Below, in pieces: positions 38,574-49,660 of a DNA stretch of 64,000 nucleotides (positions are counted from its first letter, which is position 1; every line of letters starts with the position of its first letter). Below the pieces are notes generated by a model that saw only the letters and a program-made list of their open reading frames with translations, had not been told where the DNA came from and searched no databases. This DNA is from Phytopythium helicoides (taxonomy: Eukaryota; Oomycota; Peronosporomycetes; Pythiales; Pythiaceae). The position numbers and the translations under genes were made by a program. The DNA lies in the NCBI GenBank assembly GCA_024867545.1, contig JANFNE010000025.1, positions 124,001 through 188,000 on the forward strand. Reading direction: 5' to 3'.

Positions 38574-41250
38574 GCTGGAGCTGCTGGTGCTGGAGCTGGA
38601 GCTGCTGGAGCTGGAGCCTCGAGCGACGAGCGAGCGAGGTGGGACCGTTCGGGTCGATTAGATTGTGAGATCCTCATGAAGAAAGCAATGCGGCGTGGCG
38701 TTGCATCTGGAGGCGGTAGGTGCGGCTTGCGATTGGCGGAAGCGGAGGGAGCGCACTTACTGGAGGTCGATTGGGGCCAATGGGGAGCTGATGAGGGCAT
38801 TTTGGCGAATGGAAAGAGGCAGAGGGAACTGGATTTCTGCGAATGAGCGGAGATTCTCTCGGTGAGTATGCAAACCTTGCGGCGATGCGAACTTTGCCTA
38901 TCGTGGCGTTGAAGCCCGGACGGCGGACGAGTGATGCTGCTGTGTCATCATCAACTGGTCCTTAGGCGTCTAGATGACGGTGGCTTGATGATGCGGGCAA
39001 CGAGATGCACGCTACAATACCTGCAGAAGACTGCGGGAAAGCGATTATGCTTTGCTAGACGCAGCGTGAACGGCCAATATGAGGCGGCGTAGTGACGTCT
39101 CGTGCGGGTAGTAAGTTCGCCTGGCGGACGAAAAAGAGTCACTATCCCGGATTAAGATAATTTAATGATGTAGACTATGATTGGCTGAAAACGTTGTAGA
39201 ATTGTCACCAACCAGTGAGCACTGGTAGGTTCAGTTTCGCAAATTTGCGCTCTCAATTCTCGAGTGAGACAGGATGCTCGCTGAATTGTAGCGGGAACCC
39301 TGTCTCATTTTCAGTAACAGTTGGTCTAGCCGGCGATGAAGACGCCGTGTCGGGTGAAGATTGAATACGTGTACCGAATCGGTTCTATCGATAGTATATA
39401 CTCTATGGAACAATCGTGTAAAATGAGCCGTCGAGCAATTGGCCCGCCTTAGCTCCACACCTGCGATGGTTGTATTTCTCCAGGATATTGATATTTACCA
39501 AATCAATTTTCTAATCTCACTTTTAAAAACAGAGTAAAAAAATCGTGGGTCGCTGCAAGGTCGATAAGCCCGCTTGTTCTTGGTATCGAATGCGTAAAGC
39601 GGATATGGGTAATTGTAAAACGTATGCAGCTGCTGCTGTTAACCGTGTATCAACACAGACGCTTGTTTTGTGCTAGCAACTGCTCCATGATAGCGTTTCT
39701 TACCTCATCACAACATACTGGATCAGAATTAGCCAACAAAACAAGGAAGTATTTCAAACATAGGTATCTGCATGAGAAATCCCTCTCCACGCATTATAAA
39801 CATGTCGTAGTGCTTGAGGACGACTAGAGTCTTAAAAAACAGTGCGTCCATGGTAGTTGTGTTGTCCTTGCCCAAATGTCCACGCGCGAAGAAACGCTTG
39901 TTCCACTTGAGACCATAAGGTCAGAAAGGCCTCGTAGCAGAAGTTGGACATCTCCTTGAACGCTTCGTGGCCCAAACTCGATATGAAGGCGCCGACAACT
40001 GGTGAAGCCGAATCTGTTGGCATCTCTTCCTCATGTGACTTCACATACGCGCAGTGAGTCTGGCTTGAATGCTGGAGATCCCTATCCAGATTGTTTTGGT
40101 GAACGACAAGTCGGGCAACGTCTGGGCGCTGGCTTGAGACATCTGGACTGTTGGTGCTGGTGCCGGAAAATTGCGAAGTGGGCATGATTTAACGGGTGTT
40201 TTCTCAAAATAAAACGGGTGGTGATGGATTCCTCAGAAGGAAAAATAGTTGCTGGTGCACCAAGATTGCAGTTCATGACAGATCAATTCAACTCGAGGTC
40301 TAATAGATTGATATGTAGTTTATAAAACGAAACCCTAACATCGTTCCTGTCTATGCGGTTGACATCTGAATTTCAACTGTTTACCACCTCTGGTGCATTT
40401 TGAAGCACCTGATTGTCGCCGCTTTATGCTTCCTTCAGAATAGAATGGGACATCCATTGCATTTTAGCTGATTCATTGAGATTTCTTCAGTCGAATCAAC
40501 GTAATTCTCCAACATGGCATAACTACTCTACATGTATGCAATTGCCAAGTGACTGGAACAATTACTATGGTCAAGCAAAAATCTATAAATGGTCTAAAGT
40601 CGCTATCATACTCGAAGCCAAATGTTCAGTCCCGAATTTCGATGAGAGGACTGGACTACTGCTCGTATTACATTCTTAGATTGGTCTCGCAATGTTTTTT
40701 TTTTTTCGCCTTAAAGTTAGAATTAGAAAGCAACAGCTCTCCAATGCAACCATCGTTACTTTCCATCAATCTCTTATTTGCTCTCCATCGCGGCGTTCGA
40801 TCGCCTGAACATATCCCTCCCATTTTATTTTTTGCAGTGCTGGTGGGATTTGTAGACGAAAAAAAAAGTCAGGGTCACTCTTCCGAAAGAGTGCTGACGT
40901 AGGTAAACTCGATCCGGTTGTGGAGGGAGTCAGAGCAGTCGAGCCAGCTGTCGTCCTCAAAATTACACGCATGGCCCCAACGTCTCCCAGCACAAAGCGT
41001 GTCCCACCTTCTTTTCCAAATTACAAAAACCAGTCGTCGCGCGACCTGCGCGCAGATTTTTTTTCTCGGCCTGTCGCCCTTCCCCATCCTCTGCAGTATA
41101 CAAACATCCATACAAAATCGGCAGCCATCCGCATCCGAACGCTCCTACAGTAGCCGACGCCACTTGCCGCCGCGATAGCTCGCGCGAAACTCGTCGACCG
41201 CTGCGCCTTCCGGACCGCGCGCCGCCACTAGCGGAGCCCTGCAGCCATCC
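38574..41250. other. Long intergenic region, AT-richer
   Basis: 2.7 kb, the longest gap. Composition from about 39.1 to 40.9 kb is visibly AT-richer than the genes. It holds poly-T near 40695 and poly-A near 40860. Only one ORF looks possibly real (39832-40185, minus). No terminal repeats or transposase motifs were seen. Confidence 0.5.
39832..40185 (-). CDS. Possible small protein, 117 aa
   Basis: An ATG-initiated open frame (MPTSQFSGTSTNSPDVSS) with a Glu/Ser-rich first half and a helical aromatic second half (SLGHEAFKEMSNFCYEAFLTL). No family resemblance, no signal peptide or membrane segment. It stands alone in an AT-rich gap, so coding status is uncertain. Confidence 0.25.
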   Translation of the reverse strand: MPTSQFSGTSTNSPDVSSQRPDVARLVVHQNNLDRDLQHSSQTHCAYVKSHEEEMPTDSASPVVGAFISSLGHEAFKEMSNFCYEAFLTLWSQVEQAFLRAWTFGQGQHNYHGRTVF

Positions 41251-43169
41251 ATGTACGACCCACACTCGCAGACCCACGGGCACTCGGAGGAGATCGCGAT
41301 CGACTCGCCCATGAACGACGCGCCCGACTCGAACGTGTGGAAGGACACGTCGGCCGACGAGATGTACGGCAGCTACCTGGACAACCACAGCGAAGTGCCG
41401 ATCCTGCGGCCGACCATGGCCGCGCGGCCGACTATGGGGGGCTTGGGCGGCGGGGGTATGCACCAGGACATTGCCGTCGGGCAGCTGGACCAGGACGGGC
41501 CGGCCAAGAAGCAGTTCTCGGGACGCAAGACGGTCTGGCCAGGCGCGCTCTTCCTGCTGCTCATCACGCTCGCCGCGCTCTCGGCCATCACGTACTTTGG
41601 CGTGCAGGACTACAACTCGGCGCAGACCCAGCAGGAGCTCACCAACTCGATCACGACCGTCAACACGTCGCGAAAGTCGACGCCCGTCAAGAGTACGTGC
41701 AGTCGCGGCGGGGCGGTGCTGGAGAGCGCGGTACTAACGATCGTGCTTGTTGTCGCGCAGTCTGCTCGTTGCCTAACTACAAGACGGACAGCGGAAAGAT
41801 CTACGCCAGCGGCGGAGACGACAACACGGTACACGAGGTCATCTTCACCGGCATCAACTGGAGCGGCATGGAGAACTCGGAGGGCGTGCCGCACGGTCTC
41901 GCCACGGGACAGAGCTACCTTGAGGACATTGCGGCCATGATGGTCGACCAGGGCGTCAACGCCGTGCGGCTACCGCTCAATGCCAAGATGATCCTGAAAA
42001 ATTCGGCGCCAGACACGACCGACTACGTCAACCCGCAGGCGACCGACCTGAACGTTGACACGTACATTGACATGATCAAGGTCATCGTGCAGGGACTGGC
42101 CAAGGAACAGATTGCCGTGCTGCTCGACATCCACAAGATTGACCCCGCCTACAATGCAACAACCTCCGAGCCGCTCTGGTACACGGACGATATCCCGCTC
42201 ACCGACATGATGACCGTGTACGAGACGCTCGCGACCGAGCTTTGCAATGACGTCGAGTACAACATTGTTGGTATTGACATCAAGAACGAGCCCGTCGGTG
42301 GATGCTGGCCCGAGGACGACAGTGACGACTACTGCCCGTCCGACGAAAACTGGCCGCGCGCAGTCGAGAAGATCGGCAACGCAATCCTCGATATCTGCCC
42401 CAACTGGCTCATCGTGGTCGAGGGTCTGTCTGCGACCAACGTTGTCAAGGAGATCAACGGCGTCAACGTGACCTACAGTGACTGGTACGGCGCGAGTCTG
42501 CAGAACGCGTCAGTGAACCCCATCTCGCTCAACACCAAGAACAAGCTGGTGTTCGCCCCGCACTACTACTCGCCTAGCGTGTACCCGTCGTCGTACTTCT
42601 TCTCTAAGCAGTCCTCGGACGGCAGCACGGTGACGGTGACCGAGTTTGAGAACTCGACCGCGGGTAACACGAAACTGCACGGGGCTATGAAGACGGTGCT
42701 CGACTACGCATTCGGTGACGTCATCGCGGAAACGGGCGTCCCAACTTTCTACGGCGAGTTTGGCGGCATTTACGGTGAAGAGGAGGAGCTTGCTCAACTT
42801 ACAAGTACGCGCGCGATCGAGTACATGATTGACTACGTGTCATTGATGAACATGTCGGGCGGCTTCGCGTGGTCGCTCAACCCCGATAGCGAGTACGACT
42901 TCAACGACGAGTACAAGCCCAGCGACCCGTGGTCGTATGGTCTGTACACGGACAAGACGTGGAGTGAGTACCACTCGGACTACTCGGCGGCGCTCAAGAA
43001 GCTGAAGGGCAACGGCATCATCCCGTGCTTTTCGACCACTGTGGGCTCGACCTCGTCATCTTCGACCGACTCGTCCACAGACACAATCACTGCCGCCCCT
43101 AGTACGTCTGGCTCGACTTCCAAGTCGTCGTCGTCGGGTTCCACCACCGGGACTGTGACGGCCGCGTAA
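41251..43169 (+). CDS. GH5 endoglucanase-like enzyme with an N-terminal membrane anchor
   Basis: Two exons (41251-41692 and 41761-43169) with a 68-nt intron carrying an exact TACTAAC give 616 aa. Exon 1 encodes a cytosolic tail, one hydrophobic segment (about 97-117, ALFLLLITLAALSAITYFGV) and a short stalk: a type II membrane anchor. Exon 2 encodes the glycoside hydrolase family 5 domain: acid/base Glu324 in DIKNEP and nucleophile Glu480 in FYGEFGG. A Ser/Thr-rich tail (about 565-616) follows and is probably O-glycosylated. GH5 enzymes of this type cut beta-1,4- or beta-1,3-glucans, so it may act on the oomycete's own cellulose wall or on host wall. Specificity cannot be read from sequence. 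Confidence 0.88.
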
Positions 43170-43606
43170 GCTCCGGACAGGCGTCAATTCGCCTGCTTCG
43201 CTCGTCGCTCTCGCACCAACGAGCCGGCAGGTCGTGTGCAATGCGTTCATTTTCTTCTTCTTCTTCAGTGTTGCCTAGGAGAGAGTCGCTACATAGAGCC
43301 CTCATCAACAAGAGACCCAACTGATCAATCAATCCAAAACAAACGGAACCAAACAAATGCTTCAACTTGGCCATCCTCCCCCCATGTACAGTCACTCTTT
43401 CGAGATCAATGCCCCGCGCGGGTGAAAAGCGCCGCGTGGTGTCGGCACTTGACGTGTCGACCGACGACCAGCAGGGCGAGAACTACCGCAGCTCCCTCGC
43501 CCCCCAGCGCGCCGTCCCCAGCCCCACAGCAGTCCACGCACTCGCCTCCGCCTCTGTGACTCGCCTCCGCCCCCAGCGCGCTCGCTTCCCCCCGCTTTTT
43601 GAAGCC
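43170..43606. other. Intergenic upstream of AP-4 mu copy 2
   Basis: 437 bp. The AP-4 mu frame stays open for 80 codons upstream of 43607 from a distal ATG, but that sequence (RRVVSALDVSTDDQQGENYR) has no counterpart in copy 1, so it is taken as 5' UTR. Confidence 0.45.
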
Positions 43607-44950
43607 ATGTCGGCCGCCATCTCGCAGTTCTACATCCTGTCGAACCGCGGCGACACGATCATCATCAGCGACTTCCGCGGCGACGTGGCCAGCAACTCGG
43701 CCGAGGTCTTCTTCCGCAAGGTCAAGTTCTGGGAGAAGGGCGACGCGCCGCCCGCGTTCAACGTCGACGGCGTCAACTACCTCTACGTCAAGAAGAACGG
43801 GCTCTACTTCGTCGCCACCACCAAGTACAACGTCAGCCCCGCGTACGTCCTCGAGCTGCTGACCCGGCTCAGCCGCGTCTTCAAGGACTACTGCGGCGTG
43901 CTCTCGGAGGAAACGCTGCGCAAGAACTTTATCCTGTGCTACGAGCTGCTGGACGAGACGCTCGACTATGGGTTTGCGCAGGACACGAGCACGGAGGGAC
44001 TCAAGGCGCACGTGCACAACGAGGCCATCCTTGTCGGCGACGCGGCGCTCTCCAAGCCCAAGCCGGGATCCAAGTTCATGAGCCGCAACTCGACTATCAA
44101 GTCGGCGAGCGCTGTGAAGAAGCCTATTGCGACGGCCGGACAGAGCGGCAAGAAGCAGGACGAGAACGAGCTCTTCTGCGATATCCTCGAGCGCCTCAAC
44201 GTGGTCTTCTCGTCGGGCGGACAGATGCTCAACGCGTCTATCGAGGGCCGCATCCAGCTCAAGAGCTACTTGTCGGGCAACCCGGAGCTGCGCTTGGCAC
44301 TGAACGAGGATCTGGTGATTGGAAACAACGGTCCGCGCTCGTACGGCCAGGTGGTGCTGGACGACTGCAACTTCCACGACTGCGTGCAGCTGGACGAGTT
44401 CGAGCGTGACCGCGTGCTGATCTTCCAGCCGCCTGATGGAGAGTTCACGGTCATCAACTACCGCATCACGGGCGACTTCCGTGCGCCGTTCCGCATTTTC
44501 CCGTACGTGGAGGAGCAATCGCCGACGAAGATCGAGATGGTGCTGAAGATTCGTGCCGATATGCCCGAGAACAACCACGGCACCAACGTCATCATCCGCT
44601 TCCCGGTTCCGCAGTCTACGATTGCGGTGTCATGCGATATCGGCAAGAACACGGCAGGTCAGTTGGCAGAGTACCGAGAGAATGAGAACCAGGTGCGCTG
44701 GGCGATCAAGCGTTTCAACGGTGGTTCAGAGCTCACGCTGCGCGCGAAGATCACGCTGGGTCAACCGAGTCCGCACGTGCGCCGCGAGATCGGCCCTGTC
44801 AGCATGAACTTCGAGATCCCCATGTACAATACGTCGAACCTGCAAGTGCGCTACCTGCGCATTCCGGAGCACGCGCGGCACCCGAACTACCAGTACAAGC
44901 GTTGGGTGCGGTACGTGACGCAGTCGAGCTCGTACGTGTGCCGCATCTAG
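43607..44950 (+). CDS. AP4M1: AP-4 adaptor complex mu subunit, copy 2
   Basis: A 447-aa single-exon protein colinear with copy 1 at 23754. Differences cluster in three patches: residues 20-30 (ISDFRGDVASNS versus FNDFRGDIESNS), 82-93 (VLELLTRLSR), 145-170 (SKPKPGSKFMSRNSTIKSAS), plus scattered changes near 325 and 365. About 440 nt from 44116 appear identical to copy 1, silent sites included. The start at 43607 matches copy 1 exactly. Both copies are intact and full length. Confidence 0.93.
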   Translation: MSAAISQFYILSNRGDTIIISDFRGDVASNSAEVFFRKVKFWEKGDAPPAFNVDGVNYLYVKKNGLYFVATTKYNVSPAYVLELLTRLSRVFKDYCGVLSEETLRKNFILCYELLDETLDYGFAQDTSTEGLKAHVHNEAILVGDAALSKPKPGSKFMSRNSTIKSASAVKKPIATAGQSGKKQDENELFCDILERLNVVFSSGGQMLNASIEGRIQLKSYLSGNPELRLALNEDLVIGNNGPRSYGQVVLDDCNFHDCVQLDEFERDRVLIFQPPDGEFTVINYRITGDFRAPFRIFPYVEEQSPTKIEMVLKIRADMPENNHGTNVIIRFPVPQSTIAVSCDIGKNTAGQLAEYRENENQVRWAIKRFNGGSELTLRAKITLGQPSPHVRREIGPVSMNFEIPMYNTSNLQVRYLRIPEHARHPNYQYKRWVRYVTQSSSYVCRI

Positions 44951-45101
44951 TGGTTTAAGGTGCTAGCGGTGGTCAAGATTGGAGTGGCGAGGCGATGGCC
45001 TCGCGGTGAACAAAGAGTAGAGATTTGTGCATTTTTGTGTGGTTGTGTCTTCTTTGAGAGCGCCAAGGTCGTCGCCCTCTTACAAGGATCCTACGTCTGC
45101 T

Positions 45102-45815
45102 CTACGCGCTGGCCTTCTTGGCCTTGGCGCTGACCTCGAGCGCCGTGGCGGTGAGGTCGTGCAGGATGTCGCACAGGCGCTTGTGGTTGAACACGCGCGT
45201 GGGGTAGCGGTCCTCGGTGAGTTTGATGTGCTTCTTGTTGGCGTTGTAGCGCGGTCCGGCGAGCTGCTTGACGACGTCGAGCGCGTCCTTGTCAAAGCCC
45301 TTGAAGCACGAGAGCGGGACCTCCATGACGACCTTGGTGTCGTAGGTGGTGTTGTCGTCGATAAAGAGTCGCTCGTCAAAGTCCTCGAGGGGGCAGTTGA
45401 GCGTCATCTTGATGGCGGCGCCGTCGAACTGCGGGTGGATCTGCTGCTCCCACGAGTCGTCGAGCAGCGGCGCAAGGTCCGCGAACACCTGCAGCTTCTC
45501 GACCTCGTGCTTCATGGCGTCGTCAAAGCCCTCGGGGAAGTCGTCCGCCCAGTACGCCGGGTACTCGAACACCTCGAGCTCCGGCTCGGGCTCCTTCTGC
45601 GCCTTGGCGAACGCGAACGCCTTCTTCTTGCCCTTCTTGCCCTCCGCCGCGCCCTTCTTGCCCTCGGCCGAGCTCTTGCCCTCGGCCGCGCCCTCCTGAG
45701 CGAACAGCAGGCTCTTCTTGCCCTCGACCGGCGCCTCCGCCGACAGGAAGCGCGCCGAGCGGGCGCTGGGCCCGCGCAGCAGCCGCGCGCTCGTCCGCGT
45801 CACCTGCGCCAGCAT
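45102..45815 (-). CDS. MRPS35: Mitochondrial small-subunit ribosomal protein mS35
   Basis: A 237-aa single-exon protein. The first 25 residues (MLAQVTRTSARLLRGPSARS) are a basic mitochondrial presequence. A low-complexity Gly/Lys/Glu stretch (EGKKGAAEGKKGKK) follows. The C-terminal half carries the family pattern VVMEVPLSCFKGF, QLAGPRYNANKKHIKLTEDRYPTR and NHKRLCDILHDL, as in mS35/MRPS28 proteins of the mitoribosome. I chose the ATG at 45815 because the longer frame begins with TTG. Confidence 0.82.
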   Translation of the reverse strand: MLAQVTRTSARLLRGPSARSARFLSAEAPVEGKKSLLFAQEGAAEGKSSAEGKKGAAEGKKGKKKAFAFAKAQKEPEPELEVFEYPAYWADDFPEGFDDAMKHEVEKLQVFADLAPLLDDSWEQQIHPQFDGAAIKMTLNCPLEDFDERLFIDDNTTYDTKVVMEVPLSCFKGFDKDALDVVKQLAGPRYNANKKHIKLTEDRYPTRVFNHKRLCDILHDLTATALEVSAKAKKASA

Positions 45816-46802
45816 CGTCCAGTGAGTTGATGGACGGCGCGGAGCCTTTGGGGGGTAATACTCCAAAATACAATACCCTCGAGTATACGGTCTCGTAGAT
45901 TCTATTCAGGACGACCTGTGGTGACCTGTGGAAATTGATTGATACTGAGCGGAAGGCACTGGCGCAGCGAGCAGCGACTGCTCATGGCGGCGACTTGATG
46001 GCGACTTGGATGTGTGTTGGCGGCATGGAAGAGGGGCGCTCCGGGCCCTGTCGGTGGGCTCGGGAGACTGCTCGCTCAATTAAGTTGACGCCCTCATGCG
46101 ATAGCGATCGGTTCGCGGGCCGCGAAGGGCGCCAAGGACGCGGGGGCGGCACCAACGGGGGCGCGCACTGCTTGGTTTCGCTCCAGATGGGAACAACCTC
46201 CAATTGCTAGCGCTCTCTCTCGAGAGGAGGGAGGGCACCGGGATCGTGGGATCCGTGATCGAGTCCACAAGGCAACCGAAGGTATCCGCCGCCCCGCGCT
46301 CCCCAACTGCTCCCTGCTCCGCTCTGCGTCGAGCAGCGGAGCTCCCGCGCGGCCATTGAATTTGAGCCCTGATGAGCACTTAACCTGGCGTCGGAGCTCC
46401 ACGCGACCAGGAATCACTCTCATCCACATGCTTTCAATGTTTCTGTGTGTGTGTGTTTTTTTTTTTTTTTTGCATGTCTTGCTTTGAAGAAGAGTGTGCT
46501 GCTGACATGGTGACTAGGTGCTTCTGGAAGTCGGCGTGCTGCTTTGAGAACCAGCCAGCGAGCTGTAGCTGTCCAAGTAGCAAGAGAATGATCAAGGTTT
46601 TCTCCATTGCTGGGCAGATCATCGGAGGATCTACAGGTTAGGAGACTCCATAAAGCAGCCTCGTCCACACCAACTTCGACGCAAGCGAGTAGATCAAGAC
46701 CGCGCGACACCTTCAAGGAAAAGCAATTGTTTCGAGCTGGGCGTGAATTCCGAGAGTCTACATGATGAGCTTGCAAAATAAACTGATGCCTCGGCCTCCC
46801 TC
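45816..46802. other. Intergenic between mS35 and SPF27
   Basis: 987 bp. Contains (TG)n followed by a long poly-T at about 46440-46471. Short ORFs overlap on both strands and none is convincing. Confidence 0.5.
46440..46471. repeat. TG/T low-complexity tract
   Basis: A simple (TG)n run passes into about 18 T residues. Length is likely polymorphic. Confidence 0.8.
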
Positions 46803-47612
46803 CTAGGCCGCGACCGGTTCTGCCTTGGCCTTCTTGCTCGCGCGGCTCTCTTCCCGCGCACACGCCCGCTGTCGTAGCACCACCACCACCAAACAACCCA
46901 TCAGCACGCCACGTCCATCGAGCCCACCCACCACCTCCTCCTCTGCGCACCTTGATAGAGGCGTTCTTGGCCAGCAGCTCGTCAAGCCTGCGGCGGTAGC
47001 TCGTCAGCTGCGGTGCGTTGCGCGCCTGCTGCTCCTGGCGCTCGCGGTTCACCCGCTCCGCCTTGTCCCTCGCCTCGCTCAGCGCGCGCGCGCACTGCGC
47101 GTTCACGCCGTCCAGCAGCACCGCGCGCGCCTTGGCGAGCTTGGTCCCGTACGCCTGCTGCAGCTCCAGGTTCACGACGCTGGGTACCACTCTCCGTCAG
47201 CCCTCCACCTCGTCCACCAAGCCAAAGCCAAAGCCAATCTCTCTCACCGGTTGCCCTCGTGCTCGACCGCCGCTTGCTGCTGCCGCACCGCGCTCTCCCA
47301 CGCGTCCACGCTCTCGGCGCGCTTCCCCGCCGGCGCCGCCACGTTATACCGCGAGAGGTCGACCGCGTCCAGCGTGACGCCCGCCGCCACGCGCCGGAGC
47401 TCCGCCTGCAGCCGCCTGGAGCCGCCGAACGTCGGCTCGTACGCCGGCAGGAACGCCAGGTACTCGCGCGGCCGGAACGCGCGCATCTCGGCGCGGATCT
47501 GGCGCTGCACGAGCGCCTGCGCCTGCGCGTCCGAGTACTCGGCGTCCACGTAGCCCAGCGCGTCGACCAGCGCGCGGCTCTCGGCCAGCAGCGGGCTCCT
47601 CGGCGCCGCCAT
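46803..47612 (-). CDS. BCAS2: Pre-mRNA splicing factor SPF27/BCAS2
   Basis: Three exons (47612-47248, 47179-46951 and about 46868-46803) with 68- and 82-nt introns give 219 aa, normal for SPF27. Recognisable parts are DALGYVDAEYSD, QRQIRAEMRAFRPREYLAFLP, and, after the first splice, NRVVNLELQQAYGTKLAKAR followed by a long coiled coil. SPF27 is a core subunit of the Prp19 (NineTeen) complex that activates the spliceosome. The 3' splice site of the last exon is the least certain: a second in-frame AG lies 21 nt further in, so the basic tail (SKKAKAEPVAA) could be a few residues shorter at its start. Confidence 0.85.
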
Positions 47613-48424
47613 GGTCGTTGGGGGTGGTGGTGTTGGCGTATTGGACGTTTAGATGGGGCGGGGACGGTACGGAGGTGGGGAATACAAAAACGAAGATGCT
47701 GCTTGATTAAGTAGTAGTGTGTGTATTTTTGTATTGTATGCAGTGCGAGTCAATGTTTGCTGACTAGGTATACAAGAGCTACGTCCATACGCCAGCAAGG
47801 CGAGTGCGTCCGATTTTTGATAGCTACTCGGTTGGAATCACGCAGCGGTGGTGCTTGCTTTATCCGCCGCGGTTGGAATTCGCTCACCCGGCATCGCATC
47901 GCACGCGTTTGACGGGGAAGGAAACAAAGCGCATCGCACGCGTTTGACGGGGAAGGAAACAAAGCGCTACCTGCGATGTACCTGCGATACAAGACAATGT
48001 GATATGGTGAAGTCGAGCCGAGCAGCTGCTGCGTTGATGCGCGACGTCGAATCACGGTCGTCGCGCGCTTCCAACTCTACATTAGTGGGCGTGCCGGTCC
48101 GACTTGCGTCATTGCGCTGGGGTGCTCAGCTTTGAGATGTGCATTACGCACTTGCATGACAGTATATCGCTCTCGAGATCGGTGCGGGACGCATCGAGCT
48201 CGGTGACGGTGATTTGCACTGCGTTGTGTCGGTGAGGTCTTGACTCAAGACTCAATGCTCGAGACGCAAACCTCAAGGCTTGATCGGCACAATCTCCTGA
48301 TGCGCCAGAATCCGAGTCCCTCCAACGAGCCAGTCGACAAAACTCCAGCTTCGAGACGCAACAAGTCGGGAAGCCGCAGTCAGCTCTAGTCGAGGCAATA
48401 GCGCTCCGTGAATAGTCCACCAAG
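47613..48424. other. Intergenic upstream of START-FYVE 3
   Basis: 812 bp without a gene. It holds a 35-bp tandem duplication (47896-47965). At about 48395-48415 the family's lost start region is still readable (see START-FYVE 3). Confidence 0.5.
47896..47965. repeat. Two tandem copies of a 35-bp unit
   Basis: The 35-bp unit beginning gcatcgcacgcgtttgacgg starts at 47896 and again at 47931 with no visible mismatch. Confidence 0.85.
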
Positions 48425-49660
48425 ATGAACAAGCCTCGCTGGGCTAGTCCATTCGCACCTTTCTCAATGTCAGATGACGACAAGAAGCGGCTTCTCGAGC
48501 TTGCGCAGAACCTTTTGGAGGGAACCGTCAACGAGTACGAGGAGTTCATATTCCAGCACAACTCGAAGCTTGTGCCAGAACGCGACTGGAAGTTCCTGCG
48601 CCGTGACAGCCAAGTCAAGACCTACGTGCGTCGTCCCGAGAAGTATGGTCTCAACGGCTTCGGCAGCAAGACGCGCTTCCGCCTGAAAATGACCTCGGAG
48701 ATATCCAACACGATCAGCACCACACAGAGCGAAGAAATCACGTCGCTCGATGTTGTTGATGTGCGATCAATCGGGATAACCAGCGGTACGAAGGAGGACG
48801 CTGTCTACGGTGTCATGAGTCCCACGACCATCACGATGCGCATCAAATCGGCGTACGTTGACGACGGTATCCGGGACTGCAGCGTCTTGAACGTCATCCA
48901 GAACCCGACACCTGGCGACCCCTTCTCGACGCTTTCGGTTCACTGGCGCGTGACGGAGAATCCGCCAGTTGTGAATTGGATCATCAAGAGCTACGATCAT
49001 GTCTACATTGATGCGACTGGAGTGACGACGCTCTCGAATGGCGAGCAAGTGACATACTGGTTGTGGCACTCGATCGATTTTTTGAAGGCGATACCCAAGC
49101 TCGAGCAGCACTCTCGCGGTCATGCTGCTGGGGTTGTCTTTTATCGCCAAATTGGCGCAAGATTGGTAAGCGTTTGGGCCCGAGGAGTGTTTACAGTTCC
49201 TGTGGAGCGTGCTCGAAAGCTGTTCGAGCCTGTGATTGGCGCTGCCTTGTCGAAGTCGGTCATCAATAACTTTCAGGCTGCTCAAATGAAGAAGCTGCGA
49301 TGGGCGCTACACCACCGCCAGAAAAAGTTGTGTATGAATGAACGTCAAGTCTATCTGAAATCGGACTCATCTGACAGTTTACGCAATTCACAAATCGGTG
49401 CCAACTCGAACGACAAGGCCTGTGTCAAGTGCAACAAAAAGCCCATTGTACAAAGGGGTGATGGGTGCGACCTGTGTGAAAAGCACGTCTGCAGCTCGTG
49501 TTCCATCAAGCACAAGGTAGCGTATGTGGAGCGTGACAACAAACTGCGGTGGCACAAGGTGCGCGTGTGCTCATTCTGCATGGCAAAAGTGGTCAAGATG
49601 GATGCGGCGGAGGCGATTGCGATCGAGTGTGCCGCCGGTGAGTACAACCGGATCAACTAG
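48425..49660 (+). CDS. START-FYVE-like protein 3
   Basis: A 411-aa single-exon protein starting at MNKPRW. Upstream, the ancestral start is still visible but dead: ATGGAGCTCCGTGAC of its relatives reads ATAGCGCTCCGTGAA here and is followed by TAG. The START-like region is complete. The Cys cluster is CVKC, CDLC, CSSC and CSFC, so all eight candidate ligands remain. It differs from the others by the tail of the START part (LCMNERQVYLKSDSSDS). It is first of the plus-strand array, with no SANT gene upstream. Confidence 0.86.
   Translation: MNKPRWASPFAPFSMSDDDKKRLLELAQNLLEGTVNEYEEFIFQHNSKLVPERDWKFLRRDSQVKTYVRRPEKYGLNGFGSKTRFRLKMTSEISNTISTTQSEEITSLDVVDVRSIGITSGTKEDAVYGVMSPTTITMRIKSAYVDDGIRDCSVLNVIQNPTPGDPFSTLSVHWRVTENPPVVNWIIKSYDHVYIDATGVTTLSNGEQVTYWLWHSIDFLKAIPKLEQHSRGHAAGVVFYRQIGARLVSVWARGVFTVPVERARKLFEPVIGAALSKSVINNFQAAQMKKLRWALHHRQKKLCMNERQVYLKSDSSDSLRNSQIGANSNDKACVKCNKKPIVQRGDGCDLCEKHVCSSCSIKHKVAYVERDNKLRWHKVRVCSFCMAKVVKMDAAEAIAIECAAGEYNRIN

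Noticed and set aside
46420..47190. 256-aa minus-strand ORF over the SPF27 3' exons
   Set aside because: It follows exon 2 of SPF27 in frame but reads through the intron into low-complexity sequence; the spliced model matches the family length.
47896..47965. CRISPR-like repeat
   Set aside because: Only two directly abutting copies with no spacer, in a eukaryotic context; a simple tandem duplication.
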